Assembly: GCA_023678885.1 (NCBI GenBank)
Contig: CM042982.1
Coordinates: 9,982,001 to 10,046,000, forward strand
Direction: 5' to 3'
Length of the DNA stretch: 64,000 nt
Source: Pogostemon cablin
Taxonomy: Eukaryota; Streptophyta; Magnoliopsida; Lamiales; Lamiaceae
The notes beneath the pieces are model-generated. The model had not been told where the DNA came from. It saw only the letters and a list, made by a program, of their open reading frames with translations, and made no database searches. The position numbers and the translations under genes were made by a program. Positions 1 to 10,769 of this stretch are shown in pieces (the stretch's first letter is position 1; every line of letters starts with the position of its first letter).

Positions 1-49
1 AGGCTTCGGATTTGAAATCTGGATTTCAAATCCTCTCAATCTTTTGTGA

Positions 50-66
50 CGTCACTGCTTGCGTCA
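50..66 (-). promoter_or_regulatory. as-1-like element, copy 1
   Basis: On the minus strand this reads TGACG, seven bases, TGACG. Two TGACG motifs seven bases apart is the layout of the as-1 element of caulimovirid 35S-type promoters, which binds TGA bZIP factors (established for the family). The first-read motif is CAAGCAG-spaced from the second, and the second sits in a TGACGTCA palindrome. Activity here is inferred. Confidence 0.65.
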
Positions 67-135
67 CTTTACATTGGAAGCCAACCTTTCAGCAGCTGGC
101 TGGTCTTCTTTTCTTTATTGGATTCTTTTTTGTGA

Positions 136-152
136 CGTCACTGCTTGCGTCA
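136..152 (-). promoter_or_regulatory. as-1-like element, copy 2
   Basis: This is an exact repeat of the element at 50-66, again TGACG-N7-TGACG on the minus strand, 86 bp away. Both copies keep spacing and sequence although the neighbouring viral genes are full of stops. Confidence 0.65.
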
Positions 153-619
153 CTTTACATTGGTTGCCAACTTTTCAGCAGTTGGTTGGTCTCTCTTTAT
201 TGGATTCCCTTTTGTGGGTCATCTTCTTTGTCGGTTCACATGTCTGTTACCCTTTCGAAAAGGTCACTTGGCTCTTGTTTTTTTGAGGAGTCATTTGTCC
301 TCTTTGGTGCCTGATGATTCTCCCGGCTCTTGGGTATTACGAAGAGATTTCACCCTCTTCTTTCCACGTGTTTCCTTTATTGGGGGTGGATCAGCAATTC
401 TGATCATCCCTATGCCCAATCTTATCCCTTTTTCCAAATTCTGGTTCTGTTTGGGTGGAAAAGCTTGTGCATACTTTGTTCGTCCATTGCCCAAAATGGG
501 TCATGTTGCAATATCTCTGATGAGTTTGTTTATTCACTGGAATCTTATTTCTCCAGAGAAGTTCATATTTTTCCTGGAAAACCTTCTCAGCGAACACTGT
601 CTTCTTCTCTGTTAAAGTA

Positions 620-1649
620 TTCAACAGAAAGACCCATTCAAAGACTTATGCTCGAACTTGAATGGGAACTTCACCTCCACCATTGCTTTGATGCAGGCAT
701 ACAAACCCCTTGCTCTCCTCGTAGAGATCTGTTCTTCAGAAAATGTAGAAACCAAGACTGGTTCCTTTCTATAAGACTTTTTGATCTTATTTGATGTTGA
801 AACATCGGGTCTTCTTAGCTTGATAAAATGGAAGGCCTCGTGGTTGCCTTTCCTGACTGGTTCTGGGGCCGCACTGGTGAAGTACAACTCTAATGCATCG
901 CCTCTGGATAGGGTTGAGTTGTTTTTCCATGCCTTGAAAACCTTTTTCCCAGCCAATTTGGAAGTTTTGCATGTTTGGGAAACCTGGTGCAACAGTATAG
1001 ATCGAGGCTAGGCCCCAAAGTCATACCACTTTTTTACATCCATTGGATTTGAGCCCTCTTGCATCCAAACTCGAGGGTATTCCCCAGATATATCAACCCG
1101 ATATTTCTCTGGTCGGATTCCTTGTTTGATATTGAATTTCTCCCAGCTGGCCTGGTATTCCTGCCAATAAGAGAAATCAGATAAGTTAATACCAACCTTA
1201 GCAGTGTCTGTCATAGGCCTAAGGTTGATCTCTCCCTCTTTTACCCCAGAGGTGCTGGGTTGACTCGAAGGCTCACGATGTGACTCAGAAGCCTCAGACT
1301 TTTTCTTGGATTGGTTCCTCTTTTGGAGGTTCCAATCTAGAACTCGTGATAGGGGTATTTGAATCCCCTGCTCCAGGTTTAGAGCCCCATTCTCGACTAC
1401 TCTCCTTTTGTCAATTGCTATTCCATCAACAGACTGGAGGAATGGCTCTCGTAAGGACTCGAAGGGACTCGTGTTGTTGTGAATATAAACTCGTATGCGA
1501 TTAGACACTTTGGTCCGATCGCTTTCTTGTAATTTTCCAGCATGTATTGCATTGAGTGCCAGGTTCTCGAATTCCCTCTGGAGTAACTCAAAGTTGTCCA
1601 TCAGGTGTCTTGAAACAGTCAGGATGGAGTCTATCTCAGCTCTTTCCAT
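620..1649 (-). pseudogene. Pararetrovirus transactivator-position ORF (TAV-like), degenerate
   Basis: An open stretch of 213 codons (1649-1008) starts at a Met and overlaps the end of the RNase H region by 14 bases. It continues in broken frames to about 620. It has a Ser/Lys-rich middle (codons about 110-140), a Trp-rich segment near codons 165-180 and a segment ending in a Lys-Trp-Tyr-Asp-Phe-Gly run. Beyond 1008 the frame is lost, and another frame (992-621) carries the continuation. Position after RNase H is where caulimoviruses, cavemoviruses and solendoviruses encode the translational transactivator. Identification rests on position more than on motifs. Confidence 0.5.
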
Positions 1650-3085
1650 CTCTCGTCAGGAAATCTGCCAAAACATTATCAACAGATTTAATAATGACAA
1701 TATTAAAATCAGAATATTGGCATTCTACTTGCCATCTTAGTAGTCTAGCCTTTTTAGGTTTAGATTCGATTTTATTTTTCAAAAAGGCTTTGACGCTTGT
1801 GTTATCAATTTTAAGGATGAATTTCTTCGCGAGAAGAAATAGCGGCCATTTTTTTAACATCTTTCGAACCGCAAAGAACTCCTTTTCATTGATGTGCCAT
1901 CTCTTTGCTTCATTCTCTGAAAAGAGCCCACTACAGTATCTGCATAGCACTTCTCCTTCCGGTGTGGACTTTGTGAGAACTGCTGCCCACCAATGGTCAC
2001 TGACATCTGTGTGAAGTACCAATTCATCCTCGTCATTTGGTATAGCTAACTTGGGAAGTTTTTTGCAAACCTCCTTTAATTGTTTAACCATTTCTCGGTG
2101 TGATTCCAACCATTTGAATTCAGCATCCTTTTTAACAGAGGACTGAACACCTTCCTATATTGCGCTAGATTGTTGATGAACATCCCAGCAAAGTTAACCA
2201 CTCCTAAGAAGCTTTGGAGTTGCTTCTTGTCCTTGAAATCTTCAAGAAATCCTTGGACCTTTTCTACAATGTGTGGTTGTAGAATAATTCCAGACTCATC
2301 GATCTCGACTCCAAGAAACTCGATCTGTCTTGTTGCAATTACTGTCTTCTTTTCAGAAAGCACCAATCCTTCCTTGTGACATGCTTCTGAGAATATTTCC
2401 AGATGCGCCAAATGCTCCTTCATGTTTTTTGAGGCTATGAGGATGTCATCCACATAAACAAACATGAATGAGAAATAATCTTTGATAAGATTATCCATAT
2501 TTCTTTGGTATATATGAGATACGTTCGCCAAAACTCATAGGCATGACATTTCAGATATAATGGCCTTGTGGTGTGGAGAAGGCTGTGAACTTTTTGCTTC
2601 CTTCTTCCATCATAATCTGGTAGAACCCAGATTTGCAATCAAACTTTGAGAACACCCTTGGCATTCTTGATAGAGTTAAGCAAGTGTTCCCTACTTGGTA
2701 TGTAGTATCCATCGAACTCCAGGATGCTGTTGATCCCTTTGTAGTTGATCACAAGTCTCGGCTTTCCCCGTTTGACTTCTCCATGATTTCGAACCAGAAA
2801 TCCTGGACTGATGTATGGCGATACTCCTGGGGATATCATCTTAAGGTCTAGATGTTCCTTAAGTATTTATTGCATATCCTTCCGATCTTCTTGATTTATT
2901 AAGATGGGCTTGTATCTTACGAACTCATGCTCCTTTCCCTCTTTTACTTTGAGTGAGGCTCTGAGCTCGTTTTTGTCCCACCAAGCTAGAGGATCCTCAT
3001 TGAAGTTCCTCTGTATCTTTCTTTTGACGTCCTCCAAAGATGTTTGTTCTTTGATTGTGGTGTCTTTCTGTAAGCTTTCTCCCAA
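1636..3085 (-). pseudogene. Pararetrovirus reverse transcriptase-RNase H, degenerate
   Basis: This is the polymerase part of the endogenous caulimovirid, read right to left in at least five pieces with shifts and stops near 2866, 2640, 2530 and 2100. The RT fingers and palm lie in 3085-2435. The catalytic box Tyr-Val-Asp-Asp is intact in the 2531-2076 piece, followed by the usual LGVEI and FLGVVNFAG segments. RNase H (2109-1636) keeps an Asp in HTDVS, a Glu in NEKEFFAV, an Asp in KIDNTSV and an Asp in VLADFLTR. The order RT then RNase H without an integrase is diagnostic for plant pararetroviruses rather than Ty3 elements. No intact frame remains. Confidence 0.9.
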
Positions 3086-3133
3086 GCTTGCCTTGAGAAT
3101 GTGGATTGTTTTTTCTTTTAGTTTTTCTATCTT

Positions 3134-3715
3134 TCATCCTCCTCTGGTCTCGGTTCTCATTTGAAGTACTGCTTCGCCATATTTCCTTCGATCATTCATC
3201 TTTGGATGGCTAAGTTTTCCTTCATCATAATGCTTTCTGCGAAATCTGATTGACATTTTTCTTTGAAATGCATTACGCAGTCTTGGTGCTATGATCTTAT
3301 GTTCACAAAGGGTTGTGAAAATAAGCCTTCTTGTTGCGTTTTCTTGGGTAAAACACTTGAATGTCTGTAGGAAATTGTTTCCTAACAGAATATCTGCTCT
3401 GGTGTCGTGAAAATATATCGGTGGAGTTTTCACCTCGTACCATGGGGTACGATCCACTCCTCCAATCATGATCTCTGCTTGCTTGATTCCTCTGTTAAGG
3501 ATTAGCACCCTTTGAGAGAAATCTTTTCCTAGTACTGTTGGCAATTCTTTACCTGAGTCTTTAGGAAAGACTCCTTCTTTTGTTGTGCAGATTTCGGCTC
3601 CTGAATCAATGTACGCCGCAAAGTATTCTGCACGATGCTCCTTATATATCACCCCGATTGTGATATATATTGAGAATGGACTTGTGGCTATGGTTGGATC
3701 AGACCTTATAAGCAC
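3134..3715 (-). pseudogene. Pararetrovirus aspartic protease region
   Basis: A 193-codon open stretch contains the catalytic motif Asp-Ser-Gly-Ala in AAYIDSGAEICTT and, about 85 residues later, the hydrophobic-Gly-Asn-Asn-Phe-Leu flap-side motif in ADILLGNNFLQTF. These are the two signatures of retropepsin-like proteases in caulimovirid polyproteins. It lies between the movement protein and RT regions, so it would process the polyprotein. The upstream continuation (3716-4078) is in frame apart from stops. The downstream link to RT is broken near 3085-3134. Confidence 0.8.
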
Positions 3716-4078
3716 GAGCCTCTATTAGTAGACCTTGTATCTTTTCCCTTTGACTGTAAACTCCATTCCGTCTTGTACTCATTCCCAATATTTGTGATCC
3801 TCGAGAAACTCCAATCCCAGCACTAGTTGTTCTGGGAATCTTCCTGCTATTCCTTCAATAACCAGCTCAAGTTCTCTGAGTTTGAGTTGTTCTTGATATC
3901 TCCCAGTTGTTGGCTGTTGAAGGTAATAAAAGACATCACCAGGAATATAGATTTCTTTTTTAGTGATATCGAATATTACTTCGACTCCTCTCTATCCTTC
4001 TGGGTATCTCAGTTCACCTTTGGTTGTGAACTTTTCTGGTTCCTGGATTACCTCCACGATAGATTTCTTTCCCCATTT
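3716..4078 (-). pseudogene. Pararetrovirus polyprotein linker between movement protein and protease
   Basis: The minus strand reads mostly open here with a few stops. It includes short recognisable stretches such as VIFDITKKEIYIPGDVFYYL and FPEQLVLGLEFLEDHKYWE. It joins the movement-protein frame to the protease frame. I see no catalytic motif and treat it as spacer of the former polyprotein. Confidence 0.5.
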
Positions 4079-4897
4079 TTAACTGATCATTCTGTCTTCT
4101 TGGAAAGAAATCCTTCTCTCTTCGAATCTGAGGCTGTCTTGCCTACTCCAGACCGGCTTATCCTTGATTCGCAAATCCATGTCGTGGATTGGCGGTAATT
4201 CCATTATTTCTGGCCTGGTTGCACAAGCCACTCTTTCGAACACTTCTGGTATCTCGATATACTCCTTCATTTTGAATAAATCCGAATGATGAGTGTTGGA
4301 TAGAGCATATGAGATACTGTAAGTGATAGAGTAAGGCCTATTCCCTTCTTTCATCAAATCTTTGTTTTTGAAATCTTGATGAAGGGTGAGTGCCCTACTG
4401 AAATATTTGTCTGCAAGATTATATGCAATCCTTGGGTAGATGTAGGATGCCTGCATATAGGTTTCCTGAGTTCCTCCCAGGCATGCCTCTCTTGTATTCT
4501 TGATCCTTTTATCAAAGATTGCAATATCGATGGGTGTATCGATACCTTCTTTGAAAGTTGCTTTGATTAGGATCCTAATTGCCCCGATATGGATCCAGGA
4601 CATGGTTTTAGCCATTCCTTCCTTGAGTTTACTGAGTTCCCTTTTGATTTCATCCATCGGAACTAGCTGCATTTCCATCACATTTCTTGTGAGCTCCATT
4701 GGGATGTCAATTTCCCCTTCGGTCACCTTGTATATGATGTTATGTTTTCTCCTTTTGAAGCTTGGAATAAATTTATCCAGCTTTTCTACATAGAATCCAT
4801 CATATAGGTTGAGCCTTGGATCCTCCTTCATGATTCTCATAAGAGTTTTATGAGAAATAGATATCTGGGAAAAGAATCCAGACATATCCTTCTGCAT
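4079..4897 (-). pseudogene. Pararetrovirus movement protein (30K superfamily)
   Basis: A 272-codon open stretch has the pattern of the 30K-superfamily movement protein that widens plasmodesmata. It has a Trp-Ile-His-Ile-Gly-Ala segment followed by TFKEGIDTPIDIAIFDKRI, which carries the family's conserved Asp. A YPRIAYNLADKYFS segment comes about 45 residues later, and SITYSISYALSNTHHSDL after that. Length is close to that of other caulimovirid movement proteins. It lies downstream of the coat protein, unlike caulimoviruses and badnaviruses where it is upstream. That is the cavemovirus/solendovirus order. It is the longest surviving viral frame but is cut off from its polyprotein by stops. Confidence 0.85.
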
Positions 4898-4929
4898 CTC
4901 CTGTCTGAAACTTTTTTTTCACTCCGACT

Positions 4930-5527
4930 CATCTTCAGAGGACTCATCTTGGCTGAAGCATTCTTCTTCGTAGATGCTCTCGTCTGAGGGTATATCTTCA
5001 AACTGATATACCTGTACTAGATCTTGGAAGTAAACAATTTCCTCTATTTCTGGAATTGTCTCGAACTGTCGTACTCCTCTCTTCTAGTTTTCTGGGCAAT
5101 CTGGTGAGATATGCCCTCTGGCTCCATACGCGTAGCAGTTACAATCCTTGAATCTTTCATTGACTTATGTAGCTGCTCTTCGAAACATTTTTTCTCGTTG
5201 GAGCTCTTCCTGTACTCCTCTGGTTTGACCCTGAGGATGAAGCTTGACTTCTTGAACTCCATCTGGATGGTCCAGACCTTTGCCCTGATTTGTAGCTTCG
5301 GGCCTTTTGTTTGGACCAAAAGGACTTTGGTCTTCGAGACCTCCGTCCTCCACTCCTTTGTGTGTGAGGATGATTTTTCTTCATCCTTTTCTGCTTCCTT
5401 GGATTTCTCCCAATGATTGTTGGAAGATCATTGTTCTCACAACATAAGGGTACTATTTTGTTGATTCCCCTTAGTCTCTTGTAATTTTTGTGTAGAGATG
5501 CTTGATAGCACCACTCCGCAATCTTGG
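4930..5527 (-). pseudogene. Pararetrovirus coat protein, C-terminal part with CCHC knuckle
   Basis: This is the part of the coat gene left of the retrotransposon. From 5527 downward it reads a Cys/Trp-rich segment (AEWCYQASLHKNYKRL and so on). A Lys/Arg/Ser-rich basic domain follows (about 5420-5160, frameshifted among three frames), then a zinc knuckle at 5094-5146 and an acidic Asp/Glu/Ser tail (about 5040-4930). This order is that of caulimovirid capsid proteins. The knuckle keeps Cys, Gly-His and the last Cys, but the second zinc-binding Cys is Tyr (codon TAT). A stop lies a few codons before the knuckle. Confidence 0.75.
5523..5527. repeat. Left target-site duplication CTTGG
   Basis: This five-base copy abuts the 5' LTR, which starts TGTAAGCAAG at 5528. 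The second copy is at 17558-17562, right after the 3' LTR ends in TTACA. Confidence 0.9.
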
Positions 5528-6735
5528 TGTAAGCAAGTAAAATTCACAGTCCAATCAAATAGCGATACATGGACTTTCATGATTAAAATAACAATTTAAA
5601 TTTATTATATTTTATTTTGGGGATTTAATAAATTAATTCTTAAAATAGATTAATAAATAATTGATAATTAATTTAATACCCAACAAATTAAGTGGGGTTT
5701 AAATTAAGTAAAGCTTGACTCCTAAGTCAAATAAAGCCTGGAAGGTTCCAGAATCAGGTCAAATCAAGCAATGACCTATCAAACTGTGTTATATATGGTA
5801 AGGCCCAAGCCCATAGAATCAGGTCAAAAAATAGTTTGGACCAATCAAATTTCGAGTTATTTATGGGGCATCCTCTACCTACACCTATACAAAGAGCCCA
5901 CCTCCATTCATTCTAAACACACCGAGAGCGATTCTCTACGAAGGTCAAAGACTTCAGAGTTGTCTGAATAGTTCTTCAATTCCTTCAACGAGAGTCAACT
6001 CAAGAGCGGAATATGTCTGGGATTCGGGTTTTAACCCACTTGTTTTAAGCCGCCCGGAACAAGCATTCTGAAGTCAAGTTCTTCGGTGAACGACCTATAA
6101 TCTGGGACTCAGACGCTAAGTTGCCCGGATTTAAGCCATCTCAAGTTGGTGTTCTTCCAAGAACGGCCTATAATCTGGGACTCAGGTGCTAAACCGCCCG
6201 GATTTAAGCTTTCATAAGTCAAGTTCTTCGGTGAACGACCTATAGTCTGGGACTCAGGCGCTAAGTCGCCTGGATTTAAGCCTGCTTAAGTAAAAAAAAT
6301 GACTTATAATCTGGGATTAAGGTGCTAAACCACCCGGATTTAAGAGTTCTTAAGCTAAGTTCTTCGAAGTTTTTTGTGAAGTTGACAGCGTTCTAATATA
6401 TTGAACAACGTTCTTCATCGAAAATCTTCAAGGATCAACGTTTAATTCGAGTAAAGGCTTGACATCCACAGATTAACGTTATAAATCCATGAAGCTGAAT
6501 TTGGACAAGGTTCACCTAAAGATCCAACTCAACACACTCCAGTCAAAGTCAAGTCAAGTCAACACAAGTCAACAAGTCAAAGTCAAAGTCAAACCAAATT
6601 AGTTTGAGAGAAGAATCAGAGGATTAATTGAGATTGTAACTCGTTTACATTATCTTTTATATTAAATTCGTCTGAAATTATCTTTGTTCCCCTTTTTGTG
6701 TTTATTTTATTATAAATACAAAATTTATTATTACT
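5528..6735 (+). repeat. 5' LTR
   Basis: The 1208-bp repeat starts TGTAAGCAAG and ends TTATTATTACT, where the other LTR ends TTGTTGTTACA. From about 5660 on it matches the 3' LTR with scattered substitutions. The first ~130 bases are unique to this copy. A TATACAA candidate TATA box is at 5886-5892, and the 3' LTR reads TATATAA at the same place. Tandem repeats fill 6008-6350. Confidence 0.9.
6008..6350 (+). repeat. Tandem ~65-75-bp repeats inside the LTR
   Basis: Four clear units and one degenerate first unit each contain TATAATCTGGGACTCAG, then GCTAA(A/G)(C/T)CGCCCGGATTTAAGC. Unit starts are near 6091, 6165, 6236 and 6301. The same series is in the 3' LTR (about 16842-17175), so it was present before insertion. 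It lies downstream of the likely transcription start, in the R/U5 leader. Function is unknown. Confidence 0.8.
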
Positions 6736-6737
6736 AA

Positions 6738-6756
6738 TTTTGGTACGCCCAGTCGG
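6738..6756 (+). promoter_or_regulatory. Probable primer binding site
   Basis: TTTTGGTACGCCCAGTCGG follows the 5' LTR end by a few bases. The form TTTGG(C/T)ACGCCC resembles the primer sites of Tat/Ogre-type elements, which use a tRNA other than initiator Met. The exact tRNA is not certain from the sequence alone. Confidence 0.5.
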
Positions 6757-6803
6757 ACCGTCTCTACCTCTCATATCTTCTCTCAACAAGCTCGAAGATA
6801 TAA

Positions 6804-8289
6804 AATGGCTCCTGTCAAGATTACTATAGGAAGGACTGCTGCTTCTAAGCTTCCGAGTCATTAAATGAATATGTTGTTGTTGTTACGAGGAGCATGTCAG
6901 AGAAAGCTCGTTTGGAAGCCTCATCTGGATCCAATTCTTCGATTGAGGAGGCTTCGAGAAAATAACTACCTATGAAAGAGGATTGTGATGAAGATTTCTC
7001 ATCTTCAAGCTCTTCATCTGACTCAGTTGCAGCTCCAATAATAATGGCAGGCACCTCCACTATTGAAGAGCAGTTAGCAAGTATGATGAAATTTATCGAA
7101 GGGCTCACAAAACACATAGAGGCTCAAGACACAAAGATCTCCCAATTGATGGAAAAAAGAGACATCGCAAAGACTAGCTGAGCAAACGAAAGAGGAGTTG
7201 TGGACGATAGTGAAGTGGAAGAGATCACAAGGCACCAGACTATTGAAAAGGAGTAAACTTAAGGAACATTGCCACTTTCAGCTGATGGAATGCTCCAAGT
7301 CGATCAATTGAAGGGTATTATACTTGGAACCATAAAAGAAAGGTTTGAAGAGAATTCCAAGCCCACTGTCACTTACGTCAAACTATTCATGAAAAGAGTA
7401 GACAACTTGAAGTTGTCAGCTGGCTACCAACCTCCAAAGTTTGAATAATTTGATGGCAATGGAAACCCGAGGCAGCACATAGCACATTTCATTGAGACTT
7501 GCCATGATGCTGGTACTTATGGAGACCATATGGTGAGGCAGTTTGTTCGCTCTCTCAAAGGAAATACCTTTGATTGGTATATCGACTTGCAAGCTGAATC
7601 CATTGATAGTTGGGCACAAATGTAGCATGAGTTCCTTAATCGTTTCTATAGCACAAGGAGAACCGTTAGCATGACTGAGCTAACTAATACTCGTCAATCG
7701 ATGAAGGAAGAACCGTTAGCACAAGGACCGATTATCTGAAGAGTCCGCTATTGAAATGTGTATCCAATGGATGGAATGGAATCTCCTTTATATACTCAAA
7801 GGAATTCAACCTAAGACTTTCGAAGAGTTGGCTACTAGAGCCCATGACATGGAATTAAGCATGGCTGCTAGTGGAATCAAACATTCACCAATGTTGGAAT
7901 CCTACAAGTCCAAAGACAAACAAGATTCCAAAAAAGGGGGCAAGCCCTGTGCTAGAAATTCCAATAAAGAATCAATGTCCACAAATACTATGATGGTCAA
8001 AATTCAAAAGAATGGAGATGATAAGAAAGATAAAGGTAAACAAGTTGCCCAAGAATGGGGGCAAAGAAGATTGACTCTGAAAGAGATGCAAGAAAAAGAG
8101 TATCCATTTCTGAACTCAGACATTTCCGGCATATTTGATGATCTAATGAAAAATAAGCTCCTTGACCTGCTTGAGATGAAACGTCCAGAGGAAGCCGGCC
8201 GAATTAATAACCCAAAATACTGCAAGTATCATATGTTGGTGGGTCATCCAATTCAGGATTATTTCGTCCTCAAGGAAAAGATCATGTAG
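6804..8289 (+). pseudogene. Retrotransposon gag, degenerate
   Basis: A start ATG-GCT-CCT-GTC at 6804 opens a frame that stops after about 20 codons. The reading continues in other frames. 7300-7680 encodes the capsid-like Retrotrans_gag core, with the pattern YQPPKFE-FDGNGNPRQHIAHF and GNTFDWYIDLQAESIDSWAQ, broken by TAA and TAG codons. The 177-codon ORF at 7756-8289 begins MCIQWMEWNLLYILKGIQP and contains FEELATRAHDMELSMA, typical of plant gypsy gag, then a Lys-rich tail. A short deletion seems to lie near 7700-7750. No CCHC knuckle is evident. Confidence 0.8.
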
Positions 8290-8359
8290 TTGGCCAAGAA
8301 AGGAAAAATCGTGTTAGAAGATGAGGCAGCCACGAACTTCACTTCTGTAAAGGAAAGTC

Positions 8360-8965
8360 ATGAACGAGGAGAACAATGAAAGCGAACAATCTGAAACTAA
8401 GGGTGAAGCTTACTCCATGAAGGTGACCTTCATTGATGAAGATATGTTGTTGGGTTCGCAATCTCATAATCGACCACTATTTGTGACTGGCTATACTAAA
8501 GGGATGCGAGTAAATCGCATACTTGTTGATGAAGGTTCAGCAGTGAACATTCTGTCATTGAGAATGTTGAAAAAACTAGAAATAACAGTGGATGAACTCA
8601 ATCATAGCCGATTGATGATTCAAGGGTTCAACCATGAGGGGCAAAGAACTCTCGGCACAATAGTTCTTGATTTACTAATTGATGAGATGAAATCAACAGT
8701 CTTCTTCCATGTTACTGATGCAAAAACTTCGTACAGTATGCTTTTGGGGCGCCCATGGCTACATGAGAATTGTGTGATTCCTTCCACATTACACCAGTGC
8801 TTCAAATATAGTAAAGGTGACAACGTGAAAAGGGTATTTGGCGACGATAAGCCGTTTACTGAAGTTGAAGCTTACTATGCAGATGCTAAATATTTCTTCA
8901 AGAGTGCAAAGGAAATGAAACGTGAAGAAGCCCCAGTGCAAGATAATGGAGGCAGTAAAAAATAG
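8360..8965 (+). pseudogene. Retrotransposon aspartic protease
   Basis: A 201-codon stretch contains NRILVDEGSAVNILS, the protease active site (Asp-x-Gly-Ser), and SMLLGRPWLHENCVIPSTLH, the second conserved motif of plant gypsy proteases. The second active-site position is Glu where Gly is usual. The frame ends in TAG at 8963. 8966-9593 continues the gag-pol linker in broken frames, with a GYKPKEK-like stretch near 9205, before RT begins. Confidence 0.75.
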
Positions 8966-9593
8966 AATATGAGAAGGACAGCACATCATCTGCCATTTTC
9001 AAGGAAAACAAAGGCAAAGGGCTTGAGACCTCGGAAGAGTTGACATTGCCTCTAACAAAAATTGATGCAAATAAGCCTTCTTTTCTCCACTCAAAGGGTT
9101 CACACATCCTGTTGAGGGAGCAAAGACCGAACACGGTGAAGTATTTGAAGCCGAAATAACCAAGTCGTATAGTCCACAAGCTTATAAACTCCTTGTGAAG
9201 ATTGGTTACAAACCGAAAGAAAAGCCGAAGACGGGTAAGTTACATCAAGAGACCATTAATCAACCGGAATATGAGCTTAACGCTACTCAGAAAATGTTAA
9301 AAAATAGGGGCCCTACTTTCAAGAATGCTATGCCAGGTTTAGGATATGTCCCTTAAAAGCCAGTCCGCATTGCAATTAGAAGAACAAGTACAAATTATAT
9401 CACCAAAGGAGAAGCTTCATCCACGTATGATATATTTGTTGAAGGCGACAGTAAAATCAAGAGAGTCTCTGTTTTCAAAAGGCTTGGGAGTGTCTTCGAA
9501 AGACTTGGACCCTGTGAAAGGAACAAGTATGGGAGGTAAAATAGTGTCAATTCTCCTACCTTCAAGAAGCTTCAAGGTCGAGTTCCTTCTTGC

Positions 9594-10769
9594 ATGAAGC
9601 GGCGAAATATCTTGACTGTCTCATGTGGAAGAGTGTTGAAAGCTAAGATGCAAACAATTATCTTTACTAAAGATGATAGTGATAATGATAGAGAAAGTGT
9701 AGCTTCTACTAACAATATCACTGCTCTTAATGATTCTCACATGGAGGAGGTAGATGCTGAAGATGCCCCTCCACAATTTAAAGAAGGAGTGAAAGCCACT
9801 ATTGATGAATTGAAAGAAATCAACTTAGGTGATGAAAAGGATCCACGTCCTACCTACATAAGTGCTCTACTAAACGTTGAGGAAGAAGAGAAGTATATTA
9901 GCATTTTGCGAGAATTCAGAGACGTCTTTGCATGGTCACATAAAGAAATGCCAGGTTTGGATCCAAAAATTGCAGTGCACCACTTGTCCATTAAAAAGGG
10001 AACTCGACCAGTAAAGCAAATGCAGCGTCGATTTCGACCAGAATTGATTCATTTGATTGAGGAAGAGGTTAATAAGCTTCTTGAAATAGGCAAGATCCGA
10101 GAAGTCAAATATCCTACATGGATTTCTAACATTGTGCTGGTGAGAAAGAATAATGGGCAGCTCAGAGTATGTGTTGATTTCCGAGATTTAAACATGGCAT
10201 GTCCGAAAGATGACTTTCCACTGCCAATTGCTGAACTCATGATTGATGCAACAACGGGGCATGAGGTCCTTTCATTTATAGATGGGTCATCTCGCTACAA
10301 TCAAATTGATTTAGCTCCTGAGGATCAAGAGAAGATAGCCTTTCGTACTCCGAAAGGAATATATTGCTACAATGTCATGCCATTTAGCTTGAAGAATGTT
10401 GGTGCCACTTATCAGCGAGCCATGCAAAAGATATTTGATGACATGCTTCATAAAATCGTTGAGTGCTATGTTGATAAGGTGAAATCAAAGGAAAAGAAAG
10501 ATCATCTCCATGATCTAAGGCAAGTGTTTGAACGATTAAGAGAGCACCAACTTAAAATGAATCCACTCAAGTGTGCATTTGGAGTTTCATCCAGAAAATT
10601 TCTTGGATTTATTGTCCGCCGTCGAGGAATCGAGATTGAGAAAGCAAAGATTGACGCAATCATGAAGATACATGTGCCTCGGAACATTCATGAACTCAAA
10701 AGTGCACGGAAATTTGGCATACTTGAGGAGATTCATATCAAACTTAGCTGGCCGATGCCAACCATTTAG
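9594..10769 (+). pseudogene. Retrotransposon reverse transcriptase
   Basis: A 391-codon open stretch spans the whole RT. It includes WISNIVLVRKNNGQLRVCVD, the first catalytic Asp in LSFIDGSSRYNQI, and PFSLKNVGATYQRAMQ. The catalytic box should be Tyr-x-Asp-Asp but reads Tyr-Val-Asp-Lys with missing residues after it. The enzyme would therefore be dead although the frame is open. The frame runs out near 10720, where the RNase H part continues in the next frame (10672-11274). Confidence 0.85.

Larger units (their letters stand above)
46..213. repeat. 86-bp tandem duplication in viral promoter region
   Basis: Two head-to-tail units (46-131 and 132-213) share gtgacgtcactgcttgcgtc, then a CAGCAG(C/T)TGG-(C/T)TGGTC segment and TTTATTGGATTC. 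A third unit seems to begin at 214 but diverges at once. The duplication lies downstream of the transactivator-position ORF on the minus strand, where caulimovirids keep their pregenomic promoter. I infer a duplicated upstream enhancer module. The TATA box and start site would lie beyond the left edge. Confidence 0.75.

Noticed and set aside
12..1011. Several plus-strand open frames of 75-156 codons at the left edge
   Set aside because: They lie opposite the viral ORF and its promoter repeats, overlap each other in different frames and have no recognisable protein pattern.
6845..7117. Minus-strand 90-codon frame over gag
   Set aside because: It is antisense to the gag region whose pattern is recognisable on plus.
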